A DNA stretch of 64,000 nt from Ophioceras dolichostomum (Eukaryota; Ascomycota; Sordariomycetes; Magnaporthales; Ophioceraceae). The notes under the pieces were generated by a model, which was not told the origin of the DNA, searched no databases, and saw only the letters and a program-made list of their open reading frames with translations. Below, piece by piece: positions 1 through 11,000 of this stretch; position 1 is the first letter of the stretch; each line of letters begins with the position of its first letter. The stretch lies in NCBI GenBank assembly GCA_003049485.1, contig PYST01000015.1:171023-235022 (forward strand), given 5' to 3'. The position numbers were made by a program, and so were the translations under genes.

Positions 1-1
1 C

Positions 2-2620
2 GTCACCGTTCTTGCTATCGAAGACCAGGGCGACGGCGACGAGGACGACGATGCCTTCTTGGTTAGGTGTTAGATTTTTGTGCTAAGCCACAATAATGGC
101 GATTGACGAAGCTGACAATGTGACCACAAACGATGATGACAGGTCTACGAGCCCGGTTCAGCCATCAGCTCAACCGGTGCCTTGACGGCCTACTCGGGAG
201 CCAAGACCGGCCGCTCTCCTCTTGACAAGAGGGTCGTCAAGGAGCCAGGCTCAGAAAACGAGATCTGGTATGTTTTGTTTTTCTCAGAAGAGAGAGACAG
301 TAAACCTTCACTGTTGCTTGCTTTATCTACAGCTCATACTAACGCTTTCGTTCATCACAGGTGGGGACCCGTTAACAAGCCTATGAGCCCGGATGTAAGA
401 CCTAACCCTCTCCTAATTATTTTCACTGCCCTCTTGACCTAGCCCTTACCGCCCTACGCCTGTTGTATCGCTTTGCCCCTTTGCCCCTCGCACTGCCGGT
501 CACAAATGTCTCTGCGCATTCCAATTCCTACTCTGCGCCACCTTCGTTTTCGATCCGAGGGCAGGTCACGCGGGCAGCGTCACAGCACCACAACTTGCCC
601 AAATCACTCCGGAACTCGCCAATTCGTGCTCCTGCTTCTCTACGTCATGGTCTAAGTGGGCTATTAGCTTTGCAGTGAGCTAGGACGCCGATTGCATGTC
701 GTTGGGCCGATTTTGGCTGTTGTCTTGCTCCGTTTCCCCCGGTCTGAAGCTGGCCCCCTCCATTGCCAACCCCGGTCGCTGGCGTCATAATGCGACGAGA
801 TTGGCTGGGTCCCAGGTTCAGACTTATGCACCCCGCACGACCCAAACCAGCCATCAACATCCACACCAAGCACCCCCACCGCCACGTGACCACCCTAACC
901 GCAACCACCATCTGCTTGCGATCGAGATGCACTCGAAATGCAGGAGAGATGCAGAAGCGGGGGGTGGGGGGAGGGGGGGCCTGCCTTCCTCTTTGATTAG
1001 GATTGGGCTATCATTCGATTGATTGTGCGCGATTGGTCTGTGAAGCAGCTGGACTGACTCGTGCTTGCTTTTCCGGTCTCCTTTTAGGTCTGGAAGATCA
1101 ACCGCGAGCGCGCGATTGACTACCTCAACACCAGGAGCCGCATCTACGTGGTGGATGGCTATGCCGGCTGGGACGAGCAGTACCGCATCCGCGTGCGGGT
1201 GGTGTGCGCGCGTGCCTACCATGCGCTCTTCATGCGCAACATGCTCATCCGCCCTCCGCGCGAGGAGCTCGAGCACTTCCAGCCCGACTACACCATCTAC
1301 AACGCCGGATCCTTCCCCGCCAACAGGTATACCGAGGGCATGACCTCGGGCACCTCGGTCGCCATCAACTTCGCCGAGAAGGAGATGGTCATCCTGGGCA
1401 CCGAGTACGCCGGAGAGATGAAGAAGGGCGTCTTCACCGTGCTCTTCTACGAGATGCCCATCAAGCACAACGTCCTGACCCTGCACTCGTCTGCCAACGA
1501 GGGCCGCAATGGAGACGTCACGCTCTTCTTCGGACTGTCGGGCACTGGCAAGACCACCCTGTCGGCCGACCCCAACCGTGCCCTGATCGGTGACGACGAG
1601 CACTGCTGGAGCGACCGTGGCGTCTTCAACATTGAGGGTGGTGTAAGTTGACACAAGTTTATTCCTTTCCCTTGCAAAAAACCTCCGAGTGGCGCTAGCC
1701 AGATTTGCTGACAACTGGTCGTTCCCCGCCTATGCAGTGCTACGCCAAGTGCATCGGTCTCTCTGCGGAGAAGGAGCCCGATATTTTCGGCGCCATCCGT
1801 TTCGGATCCGTCTTGGAGAACGTGGTGTTCGATCCCGAGACCAGGGTAGTCGACTATGACGACGCCACTCTCACCGAGAACACTCGATGGTAGGTTTCTC
1901 TTTCTGGCTGTGCCCGCCGACACTGCTGTCTCTTTTTCTGCAACCGACTAACTCAACACCTTCCGTGTGTTTCACACAAACAGCGCCTACCCGATCGAGT
2001 ACATCTCCAACGCCAAGATCCCCTGCATGTCGCCCAGCCACCCGAGCAACATCATCCTCCTCACCTGCGACGCCCGCGGCGTGCTCCCCCCAATCTCGAA
2101 GCTGAACCGCGCCCAGACCATGTTCCACTTCATCTCGGGCTACACCTCCAAGATGGCCGGTACCGAGGACGGCGTGACCGAGCCGCAGGCGACCTTCTCC
2201 TCGTGCTTCGCCCAGCCGTTCCTGGCCCTGCACCCGATGCGCTACGCCAAGATGCTGGCCGACAAGATCGACCAGCACAAGGCCAACGCCTGGCTGCTCA
2301 ACACGGGCTGGGTCGGCGCCGGCGCCTCGCAAGGCGGCAAGCGCTGCCCGCTCAAGTACACGCGCGCCATCCTCGACGCCATCCACTCGGGCGAGCTCGC
2401 CAAGGCCGGCTACGAGACCTACGAGGTCTTCAACCTGCAGGTGCCCACCTCGTGCCCCGGCGTGCCGTCGGAGCTGCTCAACCCGCGCAACGCCTGGACC
2501 AAGGGCCACGACAGCTTCGCCGTCGAGGTCAACAAGCTCGGACAGCTGTTCCTCGAGAACTTCAAGAAGTACGAGTCTGAGGCCACCGAGGACGTGGTCA
2601 AGGCCGGGCCGGTCGTCTAG
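2..2620 (+). CDS. pck1: Phosphoenolpyruvate carboxykinase (ATP), 5' incomplete
   Basis: Converts oxaloacetate plus ATP to phosphoenolpyruvate, the entry step of gluconeogenesis in the cytosol. Well-supported exons are 143-267, 361-394, 1088-1642, 1738-1889 and 1984-2620; all junction phases agree and give 500 residues. A first partial exon 2-61 (phase 0, intron 62-142, branch CTGAC near 111) is plausible but less certain, and the true start lies upstream of the window. Family motifs seen are TAYSGAKTGRSPLDKR, the P-loop GLSGTGKTTLSAD, IGDDEHCW and the C-terminal NAWLLNTGWVG block. The lengths and motifs match fungal acuF/acu-6 enzymes. These genes are usually induced on acetate and repressed by glucose, but no regulatory site can be judged here. 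The gene is convergent with the next one. Odd: the intron at 395-1087 is far longer than the others. Identification is very secure; only the 5' end is open. Confidence 0.95.
395..1087 (+). other. Long (693 nt) intron in the PEPCK gene
   Basis: Donor GTAAGA follows the codon for D in NKPMSPD. The acceptor TTTTAG precedes the exon coding VWKINRERAIDYL. The phase is 0 on both sides and PEPCK homology is continuous across it. The intron contains no convincing ORF, but holds a G-rich tract at about 958-979. Confidence 0.85.
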
Positions 2621-3714
2621 AAGACTTTGTCTCGGTTGTTTCTTTTCCTCTGAGTCGGGGCCTCCTCGTTCTTCTTGCTTTCTATCACCAACGAACAGAT
2701 TGCTTGAATCCCCTTAATTCAACCTCGCGCGCGTCATTTCTTCGGTTATCTCTTCCTTTAACTGTTTCTCACAATTCGACTGCCCGCTGCTGGCAACGTC
2801 GACTTATTCCTTCCTTTTTTTTTCTTTTTGTCACATTGCATTCACACGGTTCCGCTTGGCCCTTGTCGTCGTCGCATCGGGCCTCGCACATTTTCTCAAC
2901 ACATTTTGCCCTGTTTCTCTTTTCTTCTTTTTATCGTCACTAGGGAAAAATCACGCACTGTGGTTATTACCACGGACAGCCCTTCTAAGCTAGCCCTCTT
3001 TAGTCTGACTAATGGCTGTGTGGCACACTCGATGGATGGATGGAAATGGCAAGAGAAGGGAACAAACACACCAGCATTTCTTATTGCGTTGCTTTTGCCC
3101 TGCCTAGATGCCTACCTAGGTGGGTGGTTTAGGTGGGTGCATCAACCGGATGGATGGATGATGGAGATGAGTGATGATTTCAATATTCACATACGTTGAA
3201 ATATATCGAAAGGGGAGGGAAGTGGATGAAAAATAGGATAACCAGCCCTATCTTGAATGGATAGTAGTAGTTAGGTACTCCTAGGTAGTAGATATTAGAG
3301 ATTTCGAGAATGCGAAGCTTTATACTACTGCTCGAGTTTTCCATTCCCCTGAACCTGAACTCATGTGATGGTCGTGCTAGGAATGACTGCTTGGAGACAA
3401 CAAACTAGACTATCAGGACTGCTGTCTATGCTTAAAAGTAGACCAGATGCGAGGATTTTTTCCGCTTTCGTGAGAACTTTGCAGCATCAATCTGAGAAGA
3501 AAAAAGAAGAAAACTTTGTACCCCAGAGATGATTCTATGTTCTATATAGTAGTGCCCAGGAAATGAATGACTATCCTCCTAGCAGATGGGCCAGATATTT
3601 GCGATGAACAATATGCTGGGGAAAGCAACAAACCCCCATATTAGCCCAGTCATGCGAAGGGAAGCTCTCCGTCCCTCCCTTCCTCCCTCCCTGCATCCAC
3701 CCCCCTCGCCCAAA
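2621..3714. other. Convergent intergenic region
   Basis: This is the 3' flank shared by PEPCK and the convergent methyltransferase-like gene. It holds pyrimidine-rich sequence near 2630-2940, short GGAT repeats near 3030 and 3150 and several CCTAGGTA-type motifs. No ORF with protein-like composition or RNA gene was seen. Confidence 0.6.
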
Positions 3715-4848
3715 TCACCGCTTCTTAACGCAGATGATCCAGTTCAGGTACCCGCACGGCCACATATGCCTGACCCTCCCCTCGCGGAACTCCCACCTCT
3801 CCTCGATCTCCCTCTGGTCGACGCCGCACTCCCTCATCAGCATCTTCACCTCCCCCGGCGTGCGCGTGCGCAGGCCCGAGACCCACCCGTCGAAGACAAG
3901 GACGAAGGGCAAGATCGGTATTATGTACGTGAAGAACAGGGGCACGGCGATGTCGCGCCACAGGAGGGCGTAGTAAGGGGCGGAGAGGACCGTGCCGACG
4001 CCGAAGAGGAACGTCGTGAAGAAGGCGGATGCGGTGCGGTCCTGCAGCTCGAAGATGCCGAATCCGTCGGAGGTCTCGAGGGTGTTTTTGAGGATGGAGC
4101 GCGCGAGGGGATCGTCGAAGTGGTGGAAGGCTAGGTTGAAGAGGCGGAAGATTTTGCGGGGGTAGTGAGAGGCGCCGGCGCCCTTTCGCTGCTTCCCCCT
4201 GGTCATGGTCGTCGTGGTCGTCCTGCCTGCGGCGCGGACGCGGTCGAGGAGCGAGGCTGGCGCGGCGGAGGCGTCGACGGGGGTCGGCTCGTAGCTGATG
4301 TTGGGGCTTGCGGCGGCGGCTTTGGCCCAGTCTGCGACGTGGGGGTGCAGGTCTGTCAGGATGAAGGGGGCGGGGTCCGAGGCGTCGGCGTCGGCGTCGG
4401 TGCCGGCGTCATCGCCGTTGGTCCTTGCTTTGCTGCTGCTACTACCGCCGTTGATGCTCGATGAAGTGTTACGGTTGATCTCGCGCTCGATAAACGGCGT
4501 AGGGCCGCCTCCGCCCGCGCAGAAGTCGACGAAGGCGTAGTCGCCTATGGGCGAGAGGTGCGTCTTGAGCAGGCCGGCGACGAGCTGCGCGGGGGAGGCG
4601 GTCTGGAGGAGGGGCACGCGCATGTTCCATGCCACTGTCAGGGCCGACTGGACGCGGGCGCGGAGGAAGGAGGGAAACCTGTAGTCAGGGGAAAGAATGT
4701 ATGGAGATGTATTAGGACTAGAAGGGAGCAATTGGGGCGCTTTAGGGACGGAAGTGCCCTGTGAAGAATGGCTTTACTTGGTTGCTTACCACGTCTGGTC
4801 ATCGATCTCGAGGAGATGCATGCGCGGGAGAAGAGGTGCTGGCTCCAT
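3715..4848 (-). CDS. Methyltransferase-like protein with C-terminal hydrophobic segments
   Basis: Two exons, 4848-4790 and 4678-3715 (intron 4789-4679, GTAAGC...CTACAG), join in phase to 340 residues starting MEPAPLLPRMHLLEID. The glycine-rich stretch FVDFCAGGGGPTP (about residues 67-79) followed by ILTDLHPHVADW resembles motifs I and II of class I SAM-dependent methyltransferases. A middle block FRLFNLAFHHFDDPLAR could be the post-motif. Two hydrophobic stretches near residues 230-290 (FFTTFLFGVGTVLSAPYYALLW; then around VPLFFTYIIPILPFVLVF) suggest membrane association. The residue composition between the motifs is low complexity (S, G, T, D, A). I recall similar uncharacterised fungal proteins, but the substrate is unknown. 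Its start faces the promoter of the P450 across 783 bp. The start was chosen because the splice brings this exon, not the one upstream of the longer unspliced frame, into phase. Confidence 0.75.
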
Positions 4849-5631
4849 TTTGGCGGTAAATGGACTCCCTTCAAGCCGTCGATAGCTTTGGGCCCAAAAC
4901 TATCGTGTCGTAGAGTAAGAGAGAAGTTCGTGAAGGGACAATTGGGCACGGCTGGCTTTCCTGCATGAATATATGAACAGGTGGAAATGCCGCAAAGAGG
5001 CTGACCGTCTCAGCTCTCGGCATCGATAAATGGAGCCGATGTGGTGATGACGCAGGCGAAAGTGTTTTGGGGTAGGTGGAAATTCCAAGTTCCCCGATAT
5101 CACGTTGACGGATCCCCTAGATTTTGTCAGTCTATTAGAAAAGGTACTTCGTTGTCGGACGAAAATTTCTACAAATTAGACGTCCTGAAGGTCGAGATGA
5201 TCCGCGACCTCAAAAAGACAGATATGGAGTGGGTGGAGGGTCATGCCCAGCCATTATTTCGAACCCCTGCCCCTGACAGGAGGAGCGCTGTAGCTGAGAG
5301 ACCCACAGAAGCTGTGCGACAGACAAGCTTCCCACAAACAGCCCGACGAGCGCGGGGCAGGGCTGAGTTCCTAACGACGGGGCAATTGTGCGACCCGAGA
5401 CATCATCATCATGGCCTGATTGATGGACCCGAAGATCTGGGTCGGGTCTATTCCGGAGCAGGACCTAGCAGAGCCTCAATTTTTGGTTCCGCTATTTCGT
5501 ACAATCCTCCGCATCCGAGTGTGTTTGCCCGGGATCAACTACATAGAATTCGGTCGCGCTAACCCTCGCTCGATTTCGTACAATGGCGAAGATTTCCAGA
5601 TAGAGTCAAGGGGCACCCAAAGGAGAATGCA
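4849..5631. other. Divergent promoter region (methyltransferase-like / P450)
   Basis: This 783-bp region separates two divergent genes, so it should hold both promoters. The ORFs crossing it lack protein-like composition. No clear TATA box was recognised. Confidence 0.5.
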
Positions 5632-7708
5632 ATGGGCCTGCTCAGTGGCAAGTTAGGCCTGGTGGTAGCAACACTCATTATTGCTGCTGCCATCGTATAT
5701 CTCGCCTTCGGAGGAGCGAGACGACTCAAACGCAATGGCATACCTTTAAGGTGAGAGTTCTCAGGTGCACCAGTCGCTGGTGTGGCCTCGCTGGGGACGT
5801 CCATCTCAGGCTCAGATAACGTAACTAATGCTCCATCACAACCCTATCATAAACCCCCACAGAAAACCTCCTGGGACGCTCCCCCTCGTAGGGAATGGCA
5901 TCATCTTCCTCCGTCCAAGGCAGGAGCTTTTCTCGTGGTTCGCAAGGCGGGAGCGGGAGTTTGGCTACGAGACGTATCAGATCTCGGTACCTACCCTACC
6001 TCCAGGCGTGGTGATCAACGACCCACGGAATCTGGAGTATGTTTTCAAAAACGAGGCTATGTTCAACAAAGGGGCGTTTGTGAAGCAAAGGTCGTGGGAC
6101 CTTTTCGGTGAGTATTCTTTCCTTAGTAGATGCTCAGTACCTTTGCATGGCTAGGGCTCACCTTCTGAACTGCAATGTGACTAAATCAAACCTAACTATC
6201 TGTTATCTATTTAGGATATGGAATCATAAACGCAGACGGTGACCTCTGGAAAGCACAGCGGAAGGCCGGGCTAAGCTTCTTGAACACAGCCAACCTTCGC
6301 ATCCTCACCGATGTGGCACTTCCGCGGTATCTCTCCCAGGGCATCGAGTTCCTCAAGAGTCGTGCAGACGGCAAGACTGTGGTAGATCTTCAAGCTGTGT
6401 TCCACGAGATCACCTCCCAGCTCATGGGGAAGATGGCATACAACGTGAGCCAGCCCAGCCTCTTGATCTGTCACTCTTTAGACATTATTATTCTGTGCCG
6501 CTATCTGGCCGGCTTACTTACTCCTTGTGGTGTTGTTGGACTACCTAGATGGAGATGCACGCCGATGACGAGTTCACCATGGCGTTCGACTACGCCTCGG
6601 GCGTCACGGCTGAACGCTTCCAGAACCCGTTATGGTTCATCACCGAGCTGTTCACCGGAGCGAAGCTCTGGAGGTCGATAGCAATCGTCCGCTCGTACGG
6701 GAAGCGTATTGTTGCTAGCGCGGTGAAGCATCGCGCATCACCAGCAGCACCAGCACTCCCAGGGGCAGAATCATCGGCACCAGGGGGGAACTCGGAAATG
6801 GCAGCAGGTGGTCATCCCCATGACGGACGCCTCGAACAGACCTCGGGAAGTCTGATACAGTCGTTGCTCGACTCCATCGACGACGAGAAGGTGGTTGCTG
6901 ATGCTGCCCTGAATTACCTATCTGCAGGTGAGGTGAACCTTTGATCAGCTTCTGCGGGAATGTAGCCTGCTTCTTACGGAAATCAGACTCTGACTTGTCT
7001 TATCGTCGAACAGGCCGAGACACCACCGCACAGGCCCTCGCCTGGACGCTCTACCTCCTCATGAAGCACCGCTACGCTACCGGCCGGATTCGCAGAGAAG
7101 TGCAGGATGTCCTCCTCTCGAACGACGGCGACGGCGACGACGATGCAGCGGCACTACCGGATTCACTCGACACGAGCCGATTCACACCGACCTCAATGCC
7201 GTACACAATGGCAGTCTTTTACGAAGCCCTCCGACTATACCCGCCGGTCCCGTTCGAGATCAAGCAGTGCGTCCAAGCGACGACCCTACCGGATGGGACC
7301 TTCCTCCCGCAGTCGTCGGTCGTGCTGTGGTGTCCCTGGGCCATGAACAGGTCCCATACGACATGGGGAGCTGACGCCGCCTCGTTTCGGCCCGAGAGGT
7401 GGCTGACGGCTGCCTCTACTACCGCCGGCGAGTTCTCCTCCCCATCATTATCATCGTCATCATCATTCCTCTCCAAGAGCGCGTCGGAGTTCCCCGTCTT
7501 CAACGGCGGCGCCCGCACCTGTCTGGGCAAGAAGATGGCCGAGCTCATCGCCGTGCAGGTCATCGCGGTCACGGCGTGGACGTTCGACTTCGTGCCTGCC
7601 GACGACGGCGAGCGTGTCAGCAAGAGCTCTCTCACGCTGCCCATGAAGGATGGGCTGCCTTGCTTTGTGAGGAGTCGGCGGCGGTCCGCGGCGGGAGCTG
7701 ATGGATAA
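5632..7708 (+). CDS. Cytochrome P450 monooxygenase, membrane anchored
   Basis: Five exons (5632-5750, 5863-6107, 6215-6444, 6549-6927, 7014-7708) agree in phase and give 555 residues. The N-terminus carries a hydrophobic anchor (LGLVVATLIIAAAIVYLAF) followed by basic residues and a proline hinge (KPPGTLPLVG), as in ER-bound fungal P450s. The I-helix motif AGRDTTAQAL, the K-helix EALRLYPP (about residue 397) and the haem loop FNGGARTCLGKK with the ligand Cys near residue 493 are all present. Overall wording (GYGIINADGDLWKAQRKAGL, FEIKQCVQATTLPDG) is reminiscent of the CYP52/CYP86-type fatty acid hydroxylase clan, but the family cannot be fixed by eye. A low-complexity serine stretch interrupts the region before the haem loop. 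It lies next to a methyltransferase-like gene and a PDR transporter, which may point to detoxification or a small metabolic cluster (inference). Confidence 0.93.
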
Positions 7709-8062
7709 GGAGGTGGTAGGTACCTACCTAGATAGATACGCTGGCCCCATCTATTCGCGAGTAATGATTTGTAGGAGTCAGCGATGCACATAGACATAGA
7801 GGAGAAAGAAGAGGAGAATTTACTGTCCAATGGAACAGCAGATGTACTTTTCTGTCTAGAATGAATACCTACACCTATCTACCCGGTTCATCTGTCCGTC
7901 AAGACCGCTTTGTGTATACACTCGCTGCTACTAGTCTTGCCACTAACTCCATTTCCCTCTATATACTATTATCCGAAAGACAAAAATGAAAGTCTAGATA
8001 GATAGATGCGTGGGTTCTTCGTACAGCCCAACCAAGGTCCCAGACGACGGGCCCTTCGTCGC
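7709..8062. other. Convergent intergenic region
   Basis: The 3' ends of the P450 and the ABC transporter face each other across 354 bp of AT-richer sequence. No gene was seen. Confidence 0.6.
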
Positions 8063-11000
8063 TCATCGCCTGTTGTAGTTCAGGAATCGACTCTGTTCCA
8101 ATGTGTTAGTCATCATAGTTCGTTCGTTCATAGACGAATTTTAACAAGAGGTGAGTGAACGAGACAAAAAAAGGAGATAACTTACCCCTGCGAAAAGAAT
8201 GATTATGTTGCTCCCCACAAAAGCCAGGAAGATCCCCAAATCCCTCCACCTGTTATCGAAGCTAAATCCCAATGGCTCGTAGAACTGGTCCCCGACCCGG
8301 AAGGCGCAGTACTGGCACGCCGACGTGGCGTTGTCGACGACGTACCCGATCCCGCCCCGCTCGAAGAACGGGGAGACGTAGTCGCCGCACGAGACGCCCT
8401 CGGGCGCGTTGAAGCCGTTGAGCTCCCAGGGCTGGCAGACCACGGGCAGGTCGTGCAGGGCGGTGACGACGGTGGAGCCGATCAGGCGCGTGAAGGGGTC
8501 GAGCTGGTAGAGCCAGTGGTAGCCCTCGGGCATCTGGGCCGAGGGGATGGTCACGCCGCAGAAGAGGGCGAAGGTGATGACGAGGAAGGGGTCGAACTGT
8601 TTCGAAAGGGTGAGGGGAAGAAGCGTCAGTTGGAATTGTAAATCCCGACGACCAATGAAAGTGCCTCAGGGGCAAGGATAATGATTATTCGTTATGTGGC
8701 GACTTACCTGGCTGGAGATGAAGGTCGATGGCGTGAGCGCCGACAGAGCCTGGCCCAGAGTGACGGAGAAGAGCTCGGTGATGAGAATGATCTGTTTCAG
8801 GGACGTTCAATGGTTTGTTAGTCACGGTCAAGCGTACCGGAAAAGGGAAAAAGCAGGGGGGATGCGAGAGGGGAACGACGTACGAAGAAGAGGAACCCGG
8901 CGCGCGAGCTCTCGTGCTGGAACCCCGGGATGTAGTACAGCGGCAAGAAGAACCCGACGGCGCAGAGCACCGAGTAGGGCATCTCACCGATGAGCATCGA
9001 CGCGGCGAAGGCGTACGTGTTGTACATCTTGGAAGAAGACTCCCGGAAGAAGATGGCCCGCTTGATGTGGTACATGAGCTCGACCTGGCTGATGACCAGC
9101 GCGGGCAGCACGGTGACCTGGAACATGATGAAGACCTTGTACTGCAGCGAGGTGCGCGACTCGTCCAGCTGCAGGAAGGTCAGGCCGGTCACGAGCGCGA
9201 TGACGACGTGGTTGAACAGCCGCGTGAAGAGGTAGTTGGGCGAGCGCCAGAACGACACGTTCGTGCGGCGCACGACCACCTTGAGCTGGTGCATGAACGG
9301 CGACGCGTACTCCCTCTCCAGCGTCGTCTTCTTGTCGGCGTTACCGTCGTTGCTCTTCGCCGCCTCGGCAGCGACGGCCTTGACGCGGTCCTCCTTCAGC
9401 GCCGAGATGGTCTCCTTCGCGGCGGCCAGCTCGGGCGACTCCTGCCAGATGTCGGCCCAGTCGCGGTTGCCGACGCGGGGAGACGAGCCGGCGCCGATGG
9501 CCTCGAGCATGAACTCGGCCACGTTGTCCGTGTCGCGGGCGACGGCGCCGTGGCGGCGGAGGTAGTCGCGCAGCACCGAGGCGTCCTTGCCAATGTCGCC
9601 GAAGTAGACGCAGCGCCCGCCGCTCTTGAGGAGCAGCAGGCGGTCGAAGTTCTCGAACAGCGCCGAGTTCGGCTGGTGCACCGTGCAGAGGATGGCCTGC
9701 CCCGCGCCCGCGAGCTTCTTGAGGAACCGCACGATGTTGAAGGCGCTCTGGCTGTCGAGGCCGGACGTCGGCTCGTCCAGGAAGAGCAGCAGCTCCGGTT
9801 TGGCGGCCAGCTCGACTCCGATGGTGACCCGCTTGCGCTGCTCGACGGTCAGGCCGAACTCCGGCATGCCGATCAGGCAGTCTGCCAGGTCCTCGAGCTC
9901 CAGGAGCGCGATAATCTCCTCCACGTATGCGTACTTCTCCTCCTGTGGGGTCTCGAAGGGCTGCCTCAGGTCGGCCGAGAACCGGAAGGCCTCGCGGACG
10001 GTCTGAGTCGGGTCGTGCATGTCGATCTGCTCCGCATAGCTCGTGGACCGCTGGAACTGCTTCCCCGGCTTCGCCCCGTCGACGAGGATGTCGCCACCGA
10101 TGACACCGATGTTCTTGCGTGCGGCGAGCACGTCTAGCAGCGTCGTCTTGCCTGCGCCCGAGGAGCCCATCAGGGCGGTGAGCTGCCCGGGCTTGACGTA
10201 TCCGTACACGTTGGTGAGGAGCCTCCTCGTGCCACCGGGCACAGGGACGTCGTACGTGAGATCCTCCCAGGTCAGGACGCTCTTAGAAGCGATCTCTAGG
10301 CTGCTGGTGGAGGTGGCGCCTGGAGTGACGGCGCCCGATTGGATGTTGTTGTCCTCCGCCCCTTCCACCTGGGCAGCGTCAGAGGTAACAGTGTCGTCCT
10401 CACTTCCAACTGCCTTCTTCGTGGTGGCGCGCTTCTCAGCGCGCTTGGCCTGCAGCTTCTCGTTCAGAGCCTTGCGCTCCTCGTTCGCCTTCTGGTAGAC
10501 GCGGAACGCGTTCCCGGCCATGCCGAAGTTGACGATCTCGCCGAAGACGACATTGAGGATCAGGAAGAACACGATGAGCGCGATCACGATGCCGAAGTTG
10601 CGCCAGATCTCGCTCGGGTCGTACGAGAACGCCAGGCGGATGTAGTCGGAGCCGGAGATGGCCAGAGTGCCTGGGTTGGAGCCGGGGAGCGTGCAGACCT
10701 GGTGGGCAATGTCATCGTATCCCGGGCCGGACGGTATGAGGCTCTCTGCCGTGCAGGTCATGTCGATGCGGCTGAACTCGTTCTCCATCATGGAGCTGAA
10801 CATCAGGCCCAGTGGGTTGATCCAGTAGATCCAGCGCAGCCAGACCTGCTCGGACTGGTACTGGATCAGATAGCCTGATGTGACGATGAGCAGCGTGATG
10901 GTGGCGACGGCGAACTTGACGGCGTAGTCGAAGTCGGGCGACAGGCAGCCGATGATGCGGAAGAAGAGCGTCATTGCGATATTCCCCGTGAGGATGAACA

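Noticed and set aside
854..1714. 286-codon ORF on the minus strand
   Set aside because: It crosses the PEPCK exon and intron in antisense and shows no family signature.
8815..10137. 440-codon ORF on the plus strand
   Set aside because: It lies antisense within the PDR transporter, whose domains are certain. Long antisense frames are common in GC-rich genes.
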